In this document: piece by piece, positions 35,772-48,450 of the stretch
Layout of the letters: every line of letters starts with the position of its first letter
Numbering within the stretch: the stretch's first letter is position 1
Origin: Patella vulgata
Lineage: Eukaryota > Mollusca > Gastropoda > Patellidae
Assembly: GCF_932274485.2 (NCBI RefSeq)
Contig: NC_065885.2
Location: 38,577,062 to 38,641,061, forward strand
Direction of reading: 5' to 3'
Length of the DNA stretch: 64,000 bases
Translations under genes and position numbers: made by a program
Notes under the pieces: model-generated
Databases searched by the model: none
What the model saw: the letters and a program-made list of their open reading frames with translations, nothing else
What the model was told of the DNA's origin: nothing

Positions 35772-36846
35772 TGTAAAGAACCTAGGTCGTTACCTCACCC
35801 CAATTTAACATTTTAAAGTTGGTGAATGGCGGTTAATTGATTTTTAAATTCTATTCAAGTAATACAGAGCCTTTGTTGACGATAGGTTTGCACAGCAGGT
35901 ATGACCCCTTCTTCATATTTTGCGTGTAGATTTAGTATGGTTGTTTCTTAACATTTTACGGACGATCAAATTTAAATAAAAGAACAAAACTGTCTGTCGC
36001 GACCCCCCTCTTCCTGTCAAACTGCACATGAATATATGTACTATACAAAATTGTTCTTTTTATCTAAAAAGAAAAGATATCGTATATCAGCCTTTGATAA
36101 TATTATCTCTACTCACGCCATTCCGACATTGTACCGCTATTGAAAATCCACCATATTAAATTAAAGTTTTTTATTGAAAGAATTTCCCTTCGTCCACGAC
36201 TCCGACAGGTTGTTTCAAGCTTGAATGACACGACCCACCCCGTTTTTTGTAGCGTCTGTACCCCGCTACAAGATCAAACAATTAAATATAATTAGTTTTT
36301 AGTTGCCAGCTAATCGCATAGTCACTTTGATTTATTACGGTTAGGAACTCAACTAATGTAATTTAATATAACAATTAAAATCTAACATTCTTTTTCGGAG
36401 GATCTTTTGTACGACTGTCACACGAATACAAAGATTAATGTAACAGTTTCCATTTACAGCATGTATCATTTTGCGTACGTTAGTTTTAACCGAAAAAAAA
36501 GAAATAGCATTACACTTGAAGGAATGTTACATAAACACTTTCATTGGCAAAAATAATACACATTGATTAAAATTCGCAGTGTATTAAGCATGCTATGGAG
36601 TGCAAGGGTGGTAAAAAAAAAAAATGCCAAGCCAAATTTGGGTGAATGTGTTGGTTTTTGTTGTTGTTTCTTTTTGTTTTTCAGTCGATTTTGACCTTGT
36701 TCTTAATTAATATATTACATCGAAATTTTGAAATCTGTCATGCAGAGGAATTATAGAGGTCTGCCCCCAACATTATTGTTGAATTATCCACCTTTTTAAA
36801 TTCTTTTCGGCCCGTTTCTTAACGATGGCTCGGGGAACGGGCTCTA
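35772..36846. other. no recognised gene
   Basis: A-rich run at 36613-36624. Nothing recognised. Confidence 0.4.
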
Positions 36847-37035
36847 AGTCTAGTCGTTTGGATGGGAAGAAAACAGGAAGTCCCATGTACACGTTGACGT
36901 GCGCGTAAAAGAACCATTCTCAGAGTAGGCTAAAAACTTTCCATCATAACTCACTGCATGGCGTTTGTTCGTCTTCATTAGCCCTCCCTGTTGGTGCAGA
37001 AAAGTAAGACGTTCAACCCAATTTAATTCCATTCC
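36847..37035 (+). repeat. SINE-B copy, 5' truncated
   Basis: Family blocks in plus orientation: GTCTAGTCGTTTGGATGGGA, GTGCGCGTAAAAGAACC, AACTCACTGCATGGCGT, GTCTTCATTAGCCC, AAAAGTAAGACGTTCAACCC and a decayed ATTCC tail. The head and first part of the body are missing. The 72-codon minus-strand frame is a repeat reading. Confidence 0.75.
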
Positions 37036-39606
37036 ACTAGAATGTTCCATTGTTTCTATTAATGGCAAATCAATATAAATATGGAAACAACATTATGTAG
37101 ATATTAAATTAATCCAGAATAGTAGCCACGTTTAATGAATATCACGAATAACATAACATCGCACTGTTTGAACCGCGCATTAATGCCTTATTAGCTACGT
37201 TATCTGTCATCAAACGTATCTAATACCATCAAAATTACAAACATTTTATCATTTTAAAACTGAACTGACATAATATTTGTCTTCTATGTGTTGTAAATAG
37301 TTCGTGTAAATGGTCAATTACATTTATCTATTACATCTTCTGATCGTAATGTTAGTTAACCATTTGACATTTCAGATGCAATATCCGACTGGCATCATGC
37401 ACAACAAATAGCCTACATCAATTTACGAAATTATTCCATTTATAGACCTCCATATGCAGCAATTCTTTCATGAAAAACTTGAAATTAAGATTATATGCCT
37501 GGTGGTATACCAATTTAACTTATTCGCATTAATGTCATATGAGCACCAGTAAAAACAACGGTTAGACAGGTAAATGGGGAGTACTTATGCTTTAGATGAA
37601 TTCTATAAACTTACTCTGTATTACGAGAAATCGCTAACTTCTGATCTGATCAGGGGTTTATTTTAATGACAAAAAAGGCATTCCCATTTCATACAATTAA
37701 CTATCACATCGAGTAAATATATGACCCACAGTGGGTGTGTGTGTGTGTGTGTTCGTCTCATTCATTTACGGTCTCCAGTGTGTCTCAGATGTTTGTGTCA
37801 CTTAAATCCATAAATTTGTCTCATAAAATTTTAAGTCCATGTGCTTTTCTTTCGTGTCCGTTACTTTGTCGCGCTGGTTTGGGATTAGCTTTTTGAGTGT
37901 GTGGCGCAGTCATCCAGCCTTGACTATTTGAATAAACATAAATATATGCTTGATTTTCATGAGTTACTTTTTCATATTTTCCATGATTGCCTGACACAAA
38001 GTAATACCATAGAAATGTGTACACATATTATAATAAAGGTGCACACAAACAACTTGATGAATGGCGACGTTAAACTGATATTGTCAGATTTATGACACCT
38101 TTCTAATAGATAAATAACACTAAATCATGAATTATTGCTTTAGTAATGCGGATATTACTTTCCTTTCATAAATATACCATTTAGACGAACGAGGCTTATT
38201 AATCCAATAGACGAACGCATAAGACGTCTGCTAGACGTTAGCCGCCATATTGTGTTTAAGCAATTCAATAATGGCTGACGAAATTATGTGGAATAATTTT
38301 CTCATTTCAGACTGGCGCAGGTGACCAACGGTCAGACATTAACGGCTTATTTATGTAAATAAAACAAATTATGGTCGAAAACACCAGACGGGGGCTTTTG
38401 TTACCGTAAGAGACCAATGTTTAATTCTGAGTTACCAACTTGTTGTAGATGGGATATTTGAAATATTAGTCTCGGGCTAAATGAAATATACGATACAGGT
38501 TGGAGGTTAACTTATATGGCGTTGTTATTGAATCGAAATAGTCTCGGCAATATCGAACACTTGACAATTAACCAAGAGAAATACACCCATACATTCATTC
38601 ATTCATTCCAGAAATATCGCTTGGACACATTTTGAATATTATAAATTGCATAATATTTGATTGTGTCATAAAAGTGTCTGTTCGCTTCTACTTAAATATG
38701 CATTAAATCAGTTATCTATTTCCTTATCTTAATCCTCGCTTCTGTTGGTGTTTTTTACAAAGGTTATTACAAAGGTTCTCTGGTATTATAAAATATGACA
38801 GCTGAAATGAATATCAAGAAATGGGTTTCGAACGGCGTTGAAGTTCTTCTTGTGACATTAATGTTAATAAAACGTACTGTCTGATAATTTTGACCACAAT
38901 TTAAAATCACACATAAATTTGTGTTATACATTTTGGAAAAGATAATTCCAGGATTCAATACATTGATGACTAATCAGAATAGTTGATACGTCAAAATTAT
39001 ACAGATGGGGAAGAATGAAGATTCCTGTTGATCTTCGTCTGCTCAGTTATGCTCATTGATTATAACATCTTGATAATTATGACTGGATCCTTTTTTCTAA
39101 AATGTTACCCTTACTTTTGAACAATGGTCTGAAATCATATAAATAATATTTTTCTAACTCGGCACTCTTTGAATTGAATTTATTTCATATTGGACCATCC
39201 TCGGTATCCGCAGTGTTTTTATTCCGTTATAGTCCACTATACCCTGGGTTTCCAAGATTTCAAATTATCTGCCCTGGCCTTGATTGTAGCTAAAGTCTAC
39301 GAACCAATCAAAAAACAGTTTACAAACCAGACGTTCGCGTTCGTTTTTATAAGGGTAGATAACCATATTCATGTCCATTTACTGAAAGATTTATGACAAT
39401 GTATATATTTTTAATTCATTAATATTTAATTGTATAATCAAAATCTGTAGTATGTTTCGCTAATTTCAAATATGAATAACATCTATATGTTTGACTTTTG
39501 TTATTATTATTACTATTCGTTCTTTGTTCAAAATGTTTCATTCTGTTATGTTTATTATTATTTCACTTTGATTCTCAATAAAACTCTTGAAGCTACATAA
39601 TATATA
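37036..39606. other. no recognised gene; GT and CATT microsatellites
   Basis: A (GT)n run lies at 37735-37752 and four copies of CATT near 38593-38608. CTAGACGTTAGCCGCCATAT (about 38231-38250) includes a YY1-type motif. Frames of 60-68 codons show no similarity. Nothing else was recognised. Confidence 0.4.
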
Positions 39607-41066
39607 TACTAAACAGCAAAACAAAAAAACCTCAGTACGATTTCAAAATCAGAGAGGCACTTTAATCAGATCATTCTAGAAAACGACTTACTAAATGGAT
39701 CAAAGCAATTTTTTGTGAACAATATGTTGACACATAAGTGATTAATTCATGACAATTCCAAGACATTACTAGAAGGTTTAGAGTCTGTACACAGTCTATA
39801 CATCAGTATCTGGTGTATCCACCGCAAGTGTCAATAACAGCAGCGCAGCATCTGTACATGGAGTTGACCAGACGATTGATGAACGCCATTGGCACCTGGA
39901 ACCACCCTCTCAGAAAAGCATGTTTGGTCTCGGTGCGATGTTATTAAGTCTCCTCTGAATTTCATCCCAAAGATGTTCAATCGGGTTTAAGTCTGGATTA
40001 GGGGTGGCCAGTGCATAACGTTGATACCGTTCTGCTTTAGAAAGTCACGAGTAACTCTGGCGGTGTGGGCACGGGCGTTGTCATGCTGGAAAACGTTGTT
40101 TCGATGACGTGCGAAATGTGGTATGACGTGGCGTCTGAGAGCTTGATCGATGTAGTGCACTGCTGTGATGCCACCTTCTCTCCCTGGAACACCACAGTAC
40201 CCACTCTCTGGTTCAGGCCGATTCCACCCCAAACCATTATGCTTGGACCTCCCCATGAGTTTCGTTCCATGACACACTGGTCAGAATAACACTGGCCACG
40301 TTGACGCCATATTCTGGTCCTGCCATTTGCAATTGATACGCAATACCGACTCTCATCTGTGAACAGAACAGTTCTCCATTGCCTGTGTCGCCAGTTCTGG
40401 TGTTGTTGGGCAAACTGTAGAAGTTCACGTCGATGGCAAGGGGTGAGGATAGGTGTTTTCTCTGGTGAGACGTCGGCGCACTGTATCGGTACTGATAGGT
40501 CTTCCGTGTATTTCCACTGTCTGACGTGGTGTGAAGGGATTCTTCACGCGCTGTCGCACAACATGGCGGTCTTGTCGTCTTTTGGTAACCCTTGGTCTAA
40601 AAGTTCGGGGGCGATCATCCGTGGTGCTGGTGACCCGAAAACGTTTCTGGAGCCCGTGGATGGTCCGAACATTGGCCTGGAAGTGATTTGCAACGGCTTG
40701 GGCAGTGTGGCCAGCGTCGAGTCTTCCAAGCGCCTTGTATCTCTCGGAGCTGTCGTGAGTCGTGGCATGCTGCTGACGTTGTAGTGTGAATGATTTAACC
40801 AGGTATCGGGGTGCATTTTATAGCGCTGGTCCCGGTGAATAGCACGTGCAGCATGAGTTACATGAGAACACATTACCATCTCAGAAGTCAGGTTGTGTTT
40901 TTGAGAACATTTTCTCGGTTCAAATCTGTGTTTGGGAAGGAGCCTTATAGCTCAGGTAAAGTTGGAGATTTGGTCACAAATATACAATAAAAACATTTGG
41001 CAAGTTTTATGCAATGCGTCTATTCAGGGTAATATACCAACCTGACGTTTCTTTTGCTGCTTAGTA
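39607..41066 (-). mobile_element. Tc1-like DNA transposon, full length but broken
   Basis: Imperfect inverted ends of about 24 bp: CTAAACAGCAAAAC from 39609 and CTAAGCAGCAAAAG in reverse complement ending at 41064, each bordered by TA, the standard Tc1/mariner target duplication. The length of 1456 bp is typical. A single transposase gene lies on the minus strand with several frame breaks. Both ends are present, so it could in principle have been moved by a related active transposase. Confidence 0.9.
39803..40768 (-). pseudogene. Tc1-like transposase, frameshifted
   Basis: Cut-and-paste transposase of the DD34E type, acting in the nucleus on TA targets. Reading down the minus strand from ATG at 40766-40768: a helix-turn-helix region (ERYKALGRLDAGHTAQAVAN), RPRTFRPRVTKRRQDRHVV, then LFTDESRYCVS with the first catalytic Asp (codon at 40355-40357), GGPSIMVWGGIGLNQRVG, VFQHDNARAHTARVTRDFL with the second Asp (40080-40082), NPDLNPIEHLWDEIQRRL with the catalytic Glu (39976-39978), and NRLVNSMYRCCAAVIDTCG ending GGYTRY and stop. 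The spacing between second Asp and Glu is 34 residues allowing for one lost base. About 322 codons against the usual 340. At least four frame changes: just after the start, before the first Asp, after GTVVFQGEK, and between the second Asp and the Glu. Inactive. Confidence 0.9.
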
Positions 41067-41760
41067 TATTATAAATACCTGTCCGGTCCTTATTAATATA
41101 TTATTTACTAATTTTAATTTGTTGTTAATAAATACGCGTTTAGTATAATTTGGATTTCTCTCATTTAGGTTACATTTTGGATAATTCTTAACCTTGTCTC
41201 TTGAAGGCGAGCCTTTGCGTTTTGCCTACTGTATCCGATAAGAGTTACTTCCCTTTACCAACTTCCTTTTCAATTAACGATTTATGGGATTGGTCGATAA
41301 AAATAGTACAATCATCAAGGGAAGATAACTTGAAAACGTGTCCCCGCCATAGATTAACCCAGGGGTTAGTGGAGTAGAACGGAATGAAACCACTGGGGAT
41401 ACCGAGGATGATATAGGACCAACAGTCTAATTAAAATTATACCAACAGTTCGTTCCGCATTTGTTTTCCGTGTTTACCAATCAAAACCCTTGATACATAA
41501 TAATTTATATTCTGAAATTTGTTGATTATAGATGCTCAAACAATGGCCTACGGGGATGAATTTATCGTCCTTCCAACCGCATCCTAAGGTGGATAATTCT
41601 CTTAAACAGGACTGGCTTCCCTGGCACGTTTCTTAGAAAACGTGTCTGCGATATCAAAAACGAACGGCACACCCAAACATATCTACGATATCGCCCAAGC
41701 AATAATAGACCGGGAACGCGTTTTTCTTAAATATCTCTTTAGAATAGATGGAGACGGAGT
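41067..41760. other. no recognised gene; possible left end of a MITE-1 relative
   Basis: CAGTCTAATTAAAATTATAC at about 41422 resembles the MITE-1 left end and could pair with the right end at 41810, giving an element of about 390 bp, but no target duplication supports this. Confidence 0.3.
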
Positions 41761-41810
41761 GACTGTCCGCATAAACCGGATTAAACTAACAACTGATTTT
41801 AATTAGATTG
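41761..41810 (+). repeat. MITE-1-like right end
   Basis: GACTGTCCGCATAAACCGGA and CTGATTTTAATTAGATTG align with the MITE-1 right end. The 30 bp before it also resemble those before the 33.7-kb copy (CTTTAGA...GAGTGAC), so these two form a subfamily. Confidence 0.45.
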
Positions 41811-43140
41811 CTCAGTCACCTCGTACTGTTAACGTTTAAATACGTTTATTTTGTGTTTAGTTATCAATATATTATAGCACACATCAAGACTTTAATACAT
41901 CTGGACGTCTGCCTAAAAATAAATTGCATGATGGTTCGATTGTTGAAACACTGCTAGTTAAATTTCAACAACTTTCTCTCTCACTCTCTTGAATGCTTAC
42001 TCCACGAGAAAGTTAAATGAGCGATTTTAAATGAGGCATGATTCTCTGCCATTCTAGACGATTTATATTTTAACTGATTAATTTTCAAGGTTCATAAGTT
42101 CAAAGAGAAAATTGATGATGGCTAAAGGATATTCAAGTATATGATTTTTACAGACTGGAGTGGTCCGCAGCAAATGATGTGTAAATATACTTTACATCAG
42201 CTGTCCTTCTTCCCAGACAATTGCTAAAGTAAAAAGGAAAGATTTAATAAATTACTTTTCTTCGTCAAATTGTAAGCTGTCTATGGAACACTGGGCGCTG
42301 GAAGCAAGATGGCTACTCACTTCATCACCAACATCGATAGCAGAATATAAGATCCAAAAAGAAATTATTTTTTCTGGCAGCTAAGTTTTCGTTCGTTTTT
42401 TTTTTATAAATGTGAAGTTGATAGAATGTCGTAAATGACACATACATACAGTCGTGTTGCATTTGTAGAGGTTTGCTTCCAATTTTCTAAAGTGCATTTT
42501 GTCACTGTTAAATTCTTTGTTTTCAATTGAGAAAAATAAGTATACAGACTGTTTGACTGGTAGCCGATCTTAAAGAGAGTCCAGGGAATAGACATCTTCC
42601 TTAGATCCATTTTGCTTTTCTTTTAACCAATCAGTTCAAGTCGAAATGTCTAAATATAAGCCACTTTATTTTCTTGGCGGTTGTCGGCAACAAGGGAACA
42701 TGATGACAGTATTAACTTTATGCAGTCTAACGTTTTTTTTATTAATTCAAGTGGCGTTCAGTGTGCTACCATAGTAACCTTACTGTATTAAATTTTAAAC
42801 TGTCACCATAAAACGTCCTATAATTGAAAAATACTTAAGCTAATAAAAATTAAAATCTAAAATCTTTGGACCCAACCAAAATTCTAACTTTTCGTATAGA
42901 ATTTTAAATTGTCATCGTAATCTTATTTTATTAAAGCCTCCATGCGCCACAAGACCAATAACTACTTTCCTACGAGGCTTTAAGGGATCTCTTTTGGTAG
43001 TAATTTAAACATTAAAGATACATTATAACAGTTCTCACTATAATAGTTAAAAACTAGATAATGTAAAGGGAATTTGCTGAAAATTTCAGTCAAATTGATC
43101 CATTCTGAACCGAGATTTTAGCGATTAAATTTTCGGCCTA
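41811..43140. other. no recognised gene
   Basis: AT-rich with T runs (42399-42407, 42734-42740). Nothing recognised. Confidence 0.4.
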
Positions 43141-43187
43141 AATATAAAAAAACAAAACGGAATAAGATCTGTGTTTTAATCAGATTG
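43141..43187 (+). repeat. MITE-1-like right end
   Basis: AATATAAAAAAACAAAACGG then AAGATCTGTGTTTTAATCAG and ATTG, the closest match to the left-arm sequence of the 31.2-kb MITE. It abuts a SINE-A fragment, but no left half with matching SINE sequence was found. Confidence 0.5.
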
Positions 43188-43370
43188 ATTTTGGGACTGA
43201 CATATGGTAGTGAGAGGAAACCATAGTGAGAAACAAGGTTTACTTTAGACTCGACACAAACTAGGTCATTTTACTGTAATAATTCGCCTGCACGTAAGGG
43301 TCTTTAGCTGTGGGAGAAAACCCACGAGGTTGGAAAGGCGCAACTCTACCCCTTGGCGGGAGTCGATCAT
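43188..43370 (-). repeat. SINE-A copy, reverse orientation, rearranged
   Basis: ACTCGACACAAACTAGGTCA, ATAATTCGCCTGCACGTAAG, GGTCTTTAGCTGTGGGAG and CCCACGAGGTTGG follow SINE-A in reverse. A second piece of the same 3' domain (TTTTGGGACTGACATATGGT) sits before the tail at 43189, out of order, so two copies overlap or the copy was locally duplicated. Confidence 0.7.
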
Positions 43371-46300
43371 CATTACTAAGGCCGGTACGATAAAAACATA
43401 GTCTCGATTATCCAGTCCATGATTTTATCATGAATGGAAATCGAACAGCAAATTGGAACCTAATCCAATAAACATCGCAGACTAGTGATGACATCGAGAG
43501 TTGATTGTGGTCTGGATTAGTTAATAATGTCTAATTAATAATTTAGATAACATTTCAAGCCTAAAGAAAGGCCTGCAATAGGCAGATTTAGCTCTTGCAT
43601 AATGTGTGTTTTATGACACAAAATATAGGGCTGACACGTGTTCTGGAGCTCGATGTATGATTTATACTTCTGGAATTCAGTAACAATAAAGATGACGGCG
43701 TGAAAAAAATGGGATTTACTAACGGCCATAACTTACGTTAGGATTGGTCAACTTAAACGAGATTAAGACCGACCGATGTGTTTTCTGGTAAGATTACGCC
43801 ATGTCTACATGTGCCTTTAAATCTGAAATTTAACGATCTAAATATAAAAACATAAAAGTTTAAAGGCCTTGAATCAAAATAAATTTAATTCCATATCCCA
43901 ATGCGCAGCATTGTACAAGAATAAGAATCTCATTTTAAAAAATATATATATTATATATATATTTAAATATCTTGATAGTATGACGTACATCACTGATAAA
44001 TAAATGAACTATGCACATTGTTTAGCAGCTGTCTTAAGCAAAATGTTCACAAATCTGAACGAAAGAAAAGATAACAGTGCCAGAAATAATACACAAAATA
44101 TAAAAAATCACCCGGGAAAAAATATTTACGAACTTTTGGTAAAATGACATCTGTGTGAAAGTGTTAAGATTAAAAGACGTTTGAGAACAAAAGGAATCTC
44201 TTTTCAAACTAATGATAGATATGATCAATTTACATCAACAAAACACGAGGCATAAATCAACAACTAACATATGTATTGCCTAACTCAGAAACTTTTTATT
44301 TGTGCTCTGTTCATCCGACGATGAATTACCGAACTCTGAAACAATTCTCACTCTATATATTTTTGGTGGGGGTTTTTTTTTTGTTTTTTTTTTTGTTTTT
44401 TTTTCCTGGAACAATTTGTCGAAAAAGAAGAATATGTATACACAGAGTTGTTGGAAGTGGAGATGTTTTAAGTTAAAACCAGGTTGGATAGCCACATTCT
44501 AAAATATCTCAGCTATCTAACCACCATACGTTCATTTAACTGAAAACAAACGTAAAGTAGGAACCCTGTGAGAAAAAACAACTCCAAACCATATCTAGGA
44601 TAATTGTCGAGCGATCTGCTGTTTTTAATAAAAACATGCTCCTTTAAAAGCATCTCCTCATATCAGAAGACACATATAGAAAATACCAACTCTTTGCTAC
44701 GAAATCGAAAACATCTCTTTCAAGAAAACCAGCTGCTGTATGCCTACAAAGAAGATGTTGATCATTAGTTTTTTAGTCCTGAAAAGACCAAAACCCATGT
44801 CCTTAGAAGAGACCGTGATAAATGCTTTTCTAATGGGCAAGCACACAATCCCTAGAACTCATCATGGCCGTTATGGGATATATTCTCAATGGTCATAAAA
44901 AGGGAGCTGCCATATTAATATTAAGATGAATGGACTGCGCGTGTGTGTACATCATACACCGTCAACATGTGCTCCATTGAAAATGACCACGATAAAATGT
45001 CAATCACCCAGTAAGTGACAACATATGTTTTACATATCAAAGTAAAAACTGGGTTGTCAAACTCTCCACGATGGCGTTTATCTGACACCTGATAGACATC
45101 CCTATAGATGGGTAAACAAGTAAATAATATTTAAATAGAATTTAATTATTGTACAAACTATAAAATATGTTTATTTATTCATTTGAAAAAAAGTTAATAC
45201 CCAAAAAAGCATATTAAGGTTTTAATTTCCTGCATAACACCCGTGATTTTCCTCTTACCTGTAAAAAGAGCATCCGGCCTAGAAAGGTTTTGCAAGTTTT
45301 AGTTTATGGTTGACTACGTTTCAGTCGTTTTCAATTTTAGGATATGGATAATGTTTTTAGCATTTATTTGGACGTGATCGAGGCTGTACATATTATGAAC
45401 ACTGAAAGAACAAAACAACAAAACACAAATATTTATAATTTATAAAGTATGAAACATATTCTTTATTACCTCATCTCTAGTTATATACATAGGGCGGGGT
45501 TTTATTATAGCCAATCATATTCATAAAACACGCCCACCTTACATCATATCTTTAGTATTTCATAGTATATAACCTATGTCTCTAGCTGTCAGATACAGGA
45601 AATTCCACCAATAATGTATGGTTTTACAATAGGTCTGTATGTATGTATTAAGGTGGAGATAAGCTTACACAGGTGTAAGGTTTGGTCCGAGTCATAATTA
45701 ATGACTATCATTATATTAGTTACGTCAATGACACCATTTTCTTTGTTCTAAATGCGGTGGTTGCGTAGATTTGGAATTAGTTACATTTTCAGATAATAGT
45801 TAGGTCTTGTCTGTATATGAAACTTTTACAGCAAAATAGGAATTTGTAAATCAGCAACTAGTAAAATTTCCGCTATTCTTGTAAAATTCACCTGTCACTC
45901 TGACGTAGTTTAGAGAAAGGAAATATTGAATATTTCACCCTAGCATACGTAGAAAACAAGCCTAAATTAATTAATGAGTATTAAGAAAATGACCTTATCG
46001 CTAACGTTCGAGATGGTACAAAGTTTTAGGTAATTACGTTTAGGGTAACGGGGTCAAAGGGTCCAGTGGTTAAGGAATAGGACCGCTACTCCCGATGGGG
46101 GTTGAAGAGAAGCTAAGAATGTTTGATGCCCGGTCCCATCCCTTTCCTTTTATTCAGTAAATAATTCTTTTAAAAAATTAGTTTAAAAAAGTTTACTTCT
46201 ACCAAGTAATCATGTAATAGCAGGACGTGTTGTTCACGAAGCAAAAGTGTGCTTACATTGTTGAAAACCATTTTAGTATTAAGAGTGCATTTTTTGAAGA

Positions 46301-47147
46301 AATTAAAGGCTAATGATTTTTCTCCAAATAGGTTGTTGTTCAATTCCTGATATTGCCTGTTGAAATATTATAATATGTTTGACTAGTTTGTAGTTTACCA
46401 CAACAGAAATCCACGAGAAATTTCTAAAAGATTTAATGATTCCAGTAATACAGTCAATATTTTTGTTAACAAAGTGGGAATCATCTTGAAGAAAGGTTCT
46501 GTTATTGTCGTACCTAATCAACCAATAAAGATATTAGGCCGACATCAGATATAATAAAAGTGTATTGTTTATCATGAGCTAAGTAGTTATTGATATACAC
46601 AAATCTACACTAGTGCAGGTGTTAATATAGAGGTTAATAAGTACGGTGTAGGTTACTAGAAATACCACCAATCTATGGCATATTGTACAACACAACAATA
46701 TTTCATATCGCCAAAGGCAGGACAATATTTGTCATACGAAACAATCAATGACGTTCATGGTAAAATATTTGTCTGCAAGCGGTATTCTTTTCATCTCAAA
46801 TTCTTCCTTTATCGTTATATTATCATTTGATCGAATACTGTGTACCTTTTGTTTCAATTTGTCCATATTTTTATATCGTTTAATATAACTCAACTCATAG
46901 ATGATATCTCTTGGCGGGAACGATAACAGTCTTTCGCCGGGAAATTGTTAAAAAATCAAAATATGCGGTGAGAGCGATTTTTACGAGATCTGTTTTGAAT
47001 GTACTTGACGACTCACGATGGCATGTATACAAAAGTACAACAGAAATTAAGCTGAATCTTCTCATTAGCAATATCAATACAAATAAATGAGAAATTGTAT
47101 CAGATATTTTGACGAATAAAATATTTTTTTATGAACAGGGTGCAATT
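43371..47147. other. no recognised gene; AT palindrome, poly-T block, tRNA-like trace
   Basis: An AT palindrome of TATATA type lies at 43942-43963 and a T/G-rich block at 44363-44404; the overlapping frames at 44276-44502 are low complexity. GTCCAGTGGTTAAGGAATAG at about 46061 and CCCGGTCCCATCCC at 46130 look like box A and box B of a decayed tRNA-derived repeat, too weak to call. Nothing else was recognised. Confidence 0.35.
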
Positions 47148-47455
47148 AAATGAAATGAAATGAAATGGGATTTAACGTCCTACTTTTCAGCACAAAAACG
47201 CGGTAATGAAGACGGATATACGCCATGCAGTGTGCTATGAGGGAAATTTTGCCCTGTTCTTATTTCGAATTCCATATGTCAAGGGTCATTTTACGTGCAC
47301 ACCAACATGTATACCGAACATCGGTGTTTCGTCCCATCCAGATGACCAGAAGCTGTTTTTTGCCATGTCATCCGTACTGGATTACCAACAAGGGGAATCC
47401 ACGCTGGAAAATCTCGAGAAACTTTTCCGATCAATACCGGTTAACGAACCATGGC
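47148..47455 (-). repeat. SINE-B copy, reverse orientation, nearly full length
   Basis: (GAAAT)n tail, GGGATTTAACGTCCTACTTT, GAAGACGGATATACGCCATG, CAGTGTGCTATGAGGGAAAT, TTTTGCCC, TTATTTCGAATTCCATATGT, CAAGGGTCATTTTACGTGCA, ATCGGTGTTTCGTCCCATCC and TACCAACAAGGGGAATCCAC, running close to the head. The long frames (83-85 codons) are repeat readings. Confidence 0.9.
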
Positions 47456-48318
47456 TCTCTTAGAACAGAGTATTAAAAGTAGAATAGTTGTTAAGGTAAA
47501 AGCTGTTTGCTAAAGAATAGTGAAATTAATAAATTGAACTTGGAAATTCAAATATAGAACACCAGATAACACTTATATTTGTGAAGTACATAAATAAAAT
47601 AAATATAAAGTCTGCCATTTGACACATTTAGTGTCATGTCCTTAACCTGTCAGTTCAACTGTCTTGACAATACAAGATTTAAACATCTTGCACGTTAGTG
47701 ACAGACCGAAGACGTGACATGATAAATGGCGATATAATATATAGACTAAGGTGTTGGTCACTCGTTAAAATTAGCCACTGGACATCATTTACACGCTAAT
47801 GGTCATCACGCTTAAACACTTAAAATGCACTTAAAATGACCTATTGTCACCAAAAGTGACCAAGAGTGTCCATAACCTTTAAACTAAGGTAATAAAGCCA
47901 TGTTAATATGAAGATGAGGCGATTGTGTTAGATGACATGATGGTAACATCTCTATCACACTATCACAATACAGTGATAATATGGTGATAATTACTATAAT
48001 AAAATAAACCTATTTATATCTGTATGTTATGATCATTTAATTGTTATAATAGTCACTGGGATTATCACCCAATTATACACACATCCTAAATATATAAAAC
48101 TAAATGATATATATATAATTATATCTTATAGCATCCCCGAAACAATGTTTGGGTGGGGGTGGAGAAGAGGGGTGGGGTGTAATGAATTATTTACAGGACA
48201 CCAATATTTTATGGAGAAATAGTTTATATATGTTGGGCGTACTTTGATAAGATATCACCTCAAACAATATTACTATAGAAAGTTATGTAAATTTTAGATT
48301 GCCATAAATTACTCTTAA
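47456..48318. other. no recognised gene
   Basis: AT-rich; a short cluster of variants around CACTTAAAATG and AAAGTGACCAAGAG near 47815-47870, and a G-rich patch at 48150-48180. Nothing recognised. Confidence 0.4.
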
Positions 48319-48450
48319 CATTGATGAACTGAGAGAGAGAGAAATGGGGTTTAACGTCCACTCGACACAAACTAGGTCATTTCGGGACTAACATATGGTT
48401 TAATTTTATTTCAATAATTCGCTTGCGCGTAGGGGTCTCATTGATGAACT
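48319..48450 (-). repeat. SINE-A, 5' truncated, with perfect 12-bp target duplication
   Basis: CATTGATGAACT occurs at 48319-48330 and 48439-48450. Between them is a 108-bp reverse SINE-A: (GA)n tail, GGGGTTTAACGTCCACTCGA, CACAAACTAGGTCATTTCGG, CATATGGTTTAATTTTATTT and TTCGCTTGCGCGTAGGGGTC, cut before the V-like core. The perfect duplication and close match to the family mark a young, incompletely reverse-transcribed insertion. Confidence 0.9.

Noticed and set aside
37821-38095. SINE-like words (GTGTGGCGCAGTCATCCAGC, GGCGACGTTAAACTG)
   Set aside because: Isolated words without head, tail or duplication; could be chance or a very old copy.
40359-40784. Plus-strand frame of 141 codons
   Set aside because: Antisense shadow of the Tc1-like transposase.
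44276-44502. Frames of 66-71 codons on both strands with F- or K-rich runs
   Set aside because: Low-complexity T/G-rich tract.
46056-46135. tRNA-like promoter boxes (GTCCAGTGGTTAAGG, CCCGGTCCCATCCC)
   Set aside because: The boxes are diverged and there is no recognisable SINE body or tail; too weak for a feature.
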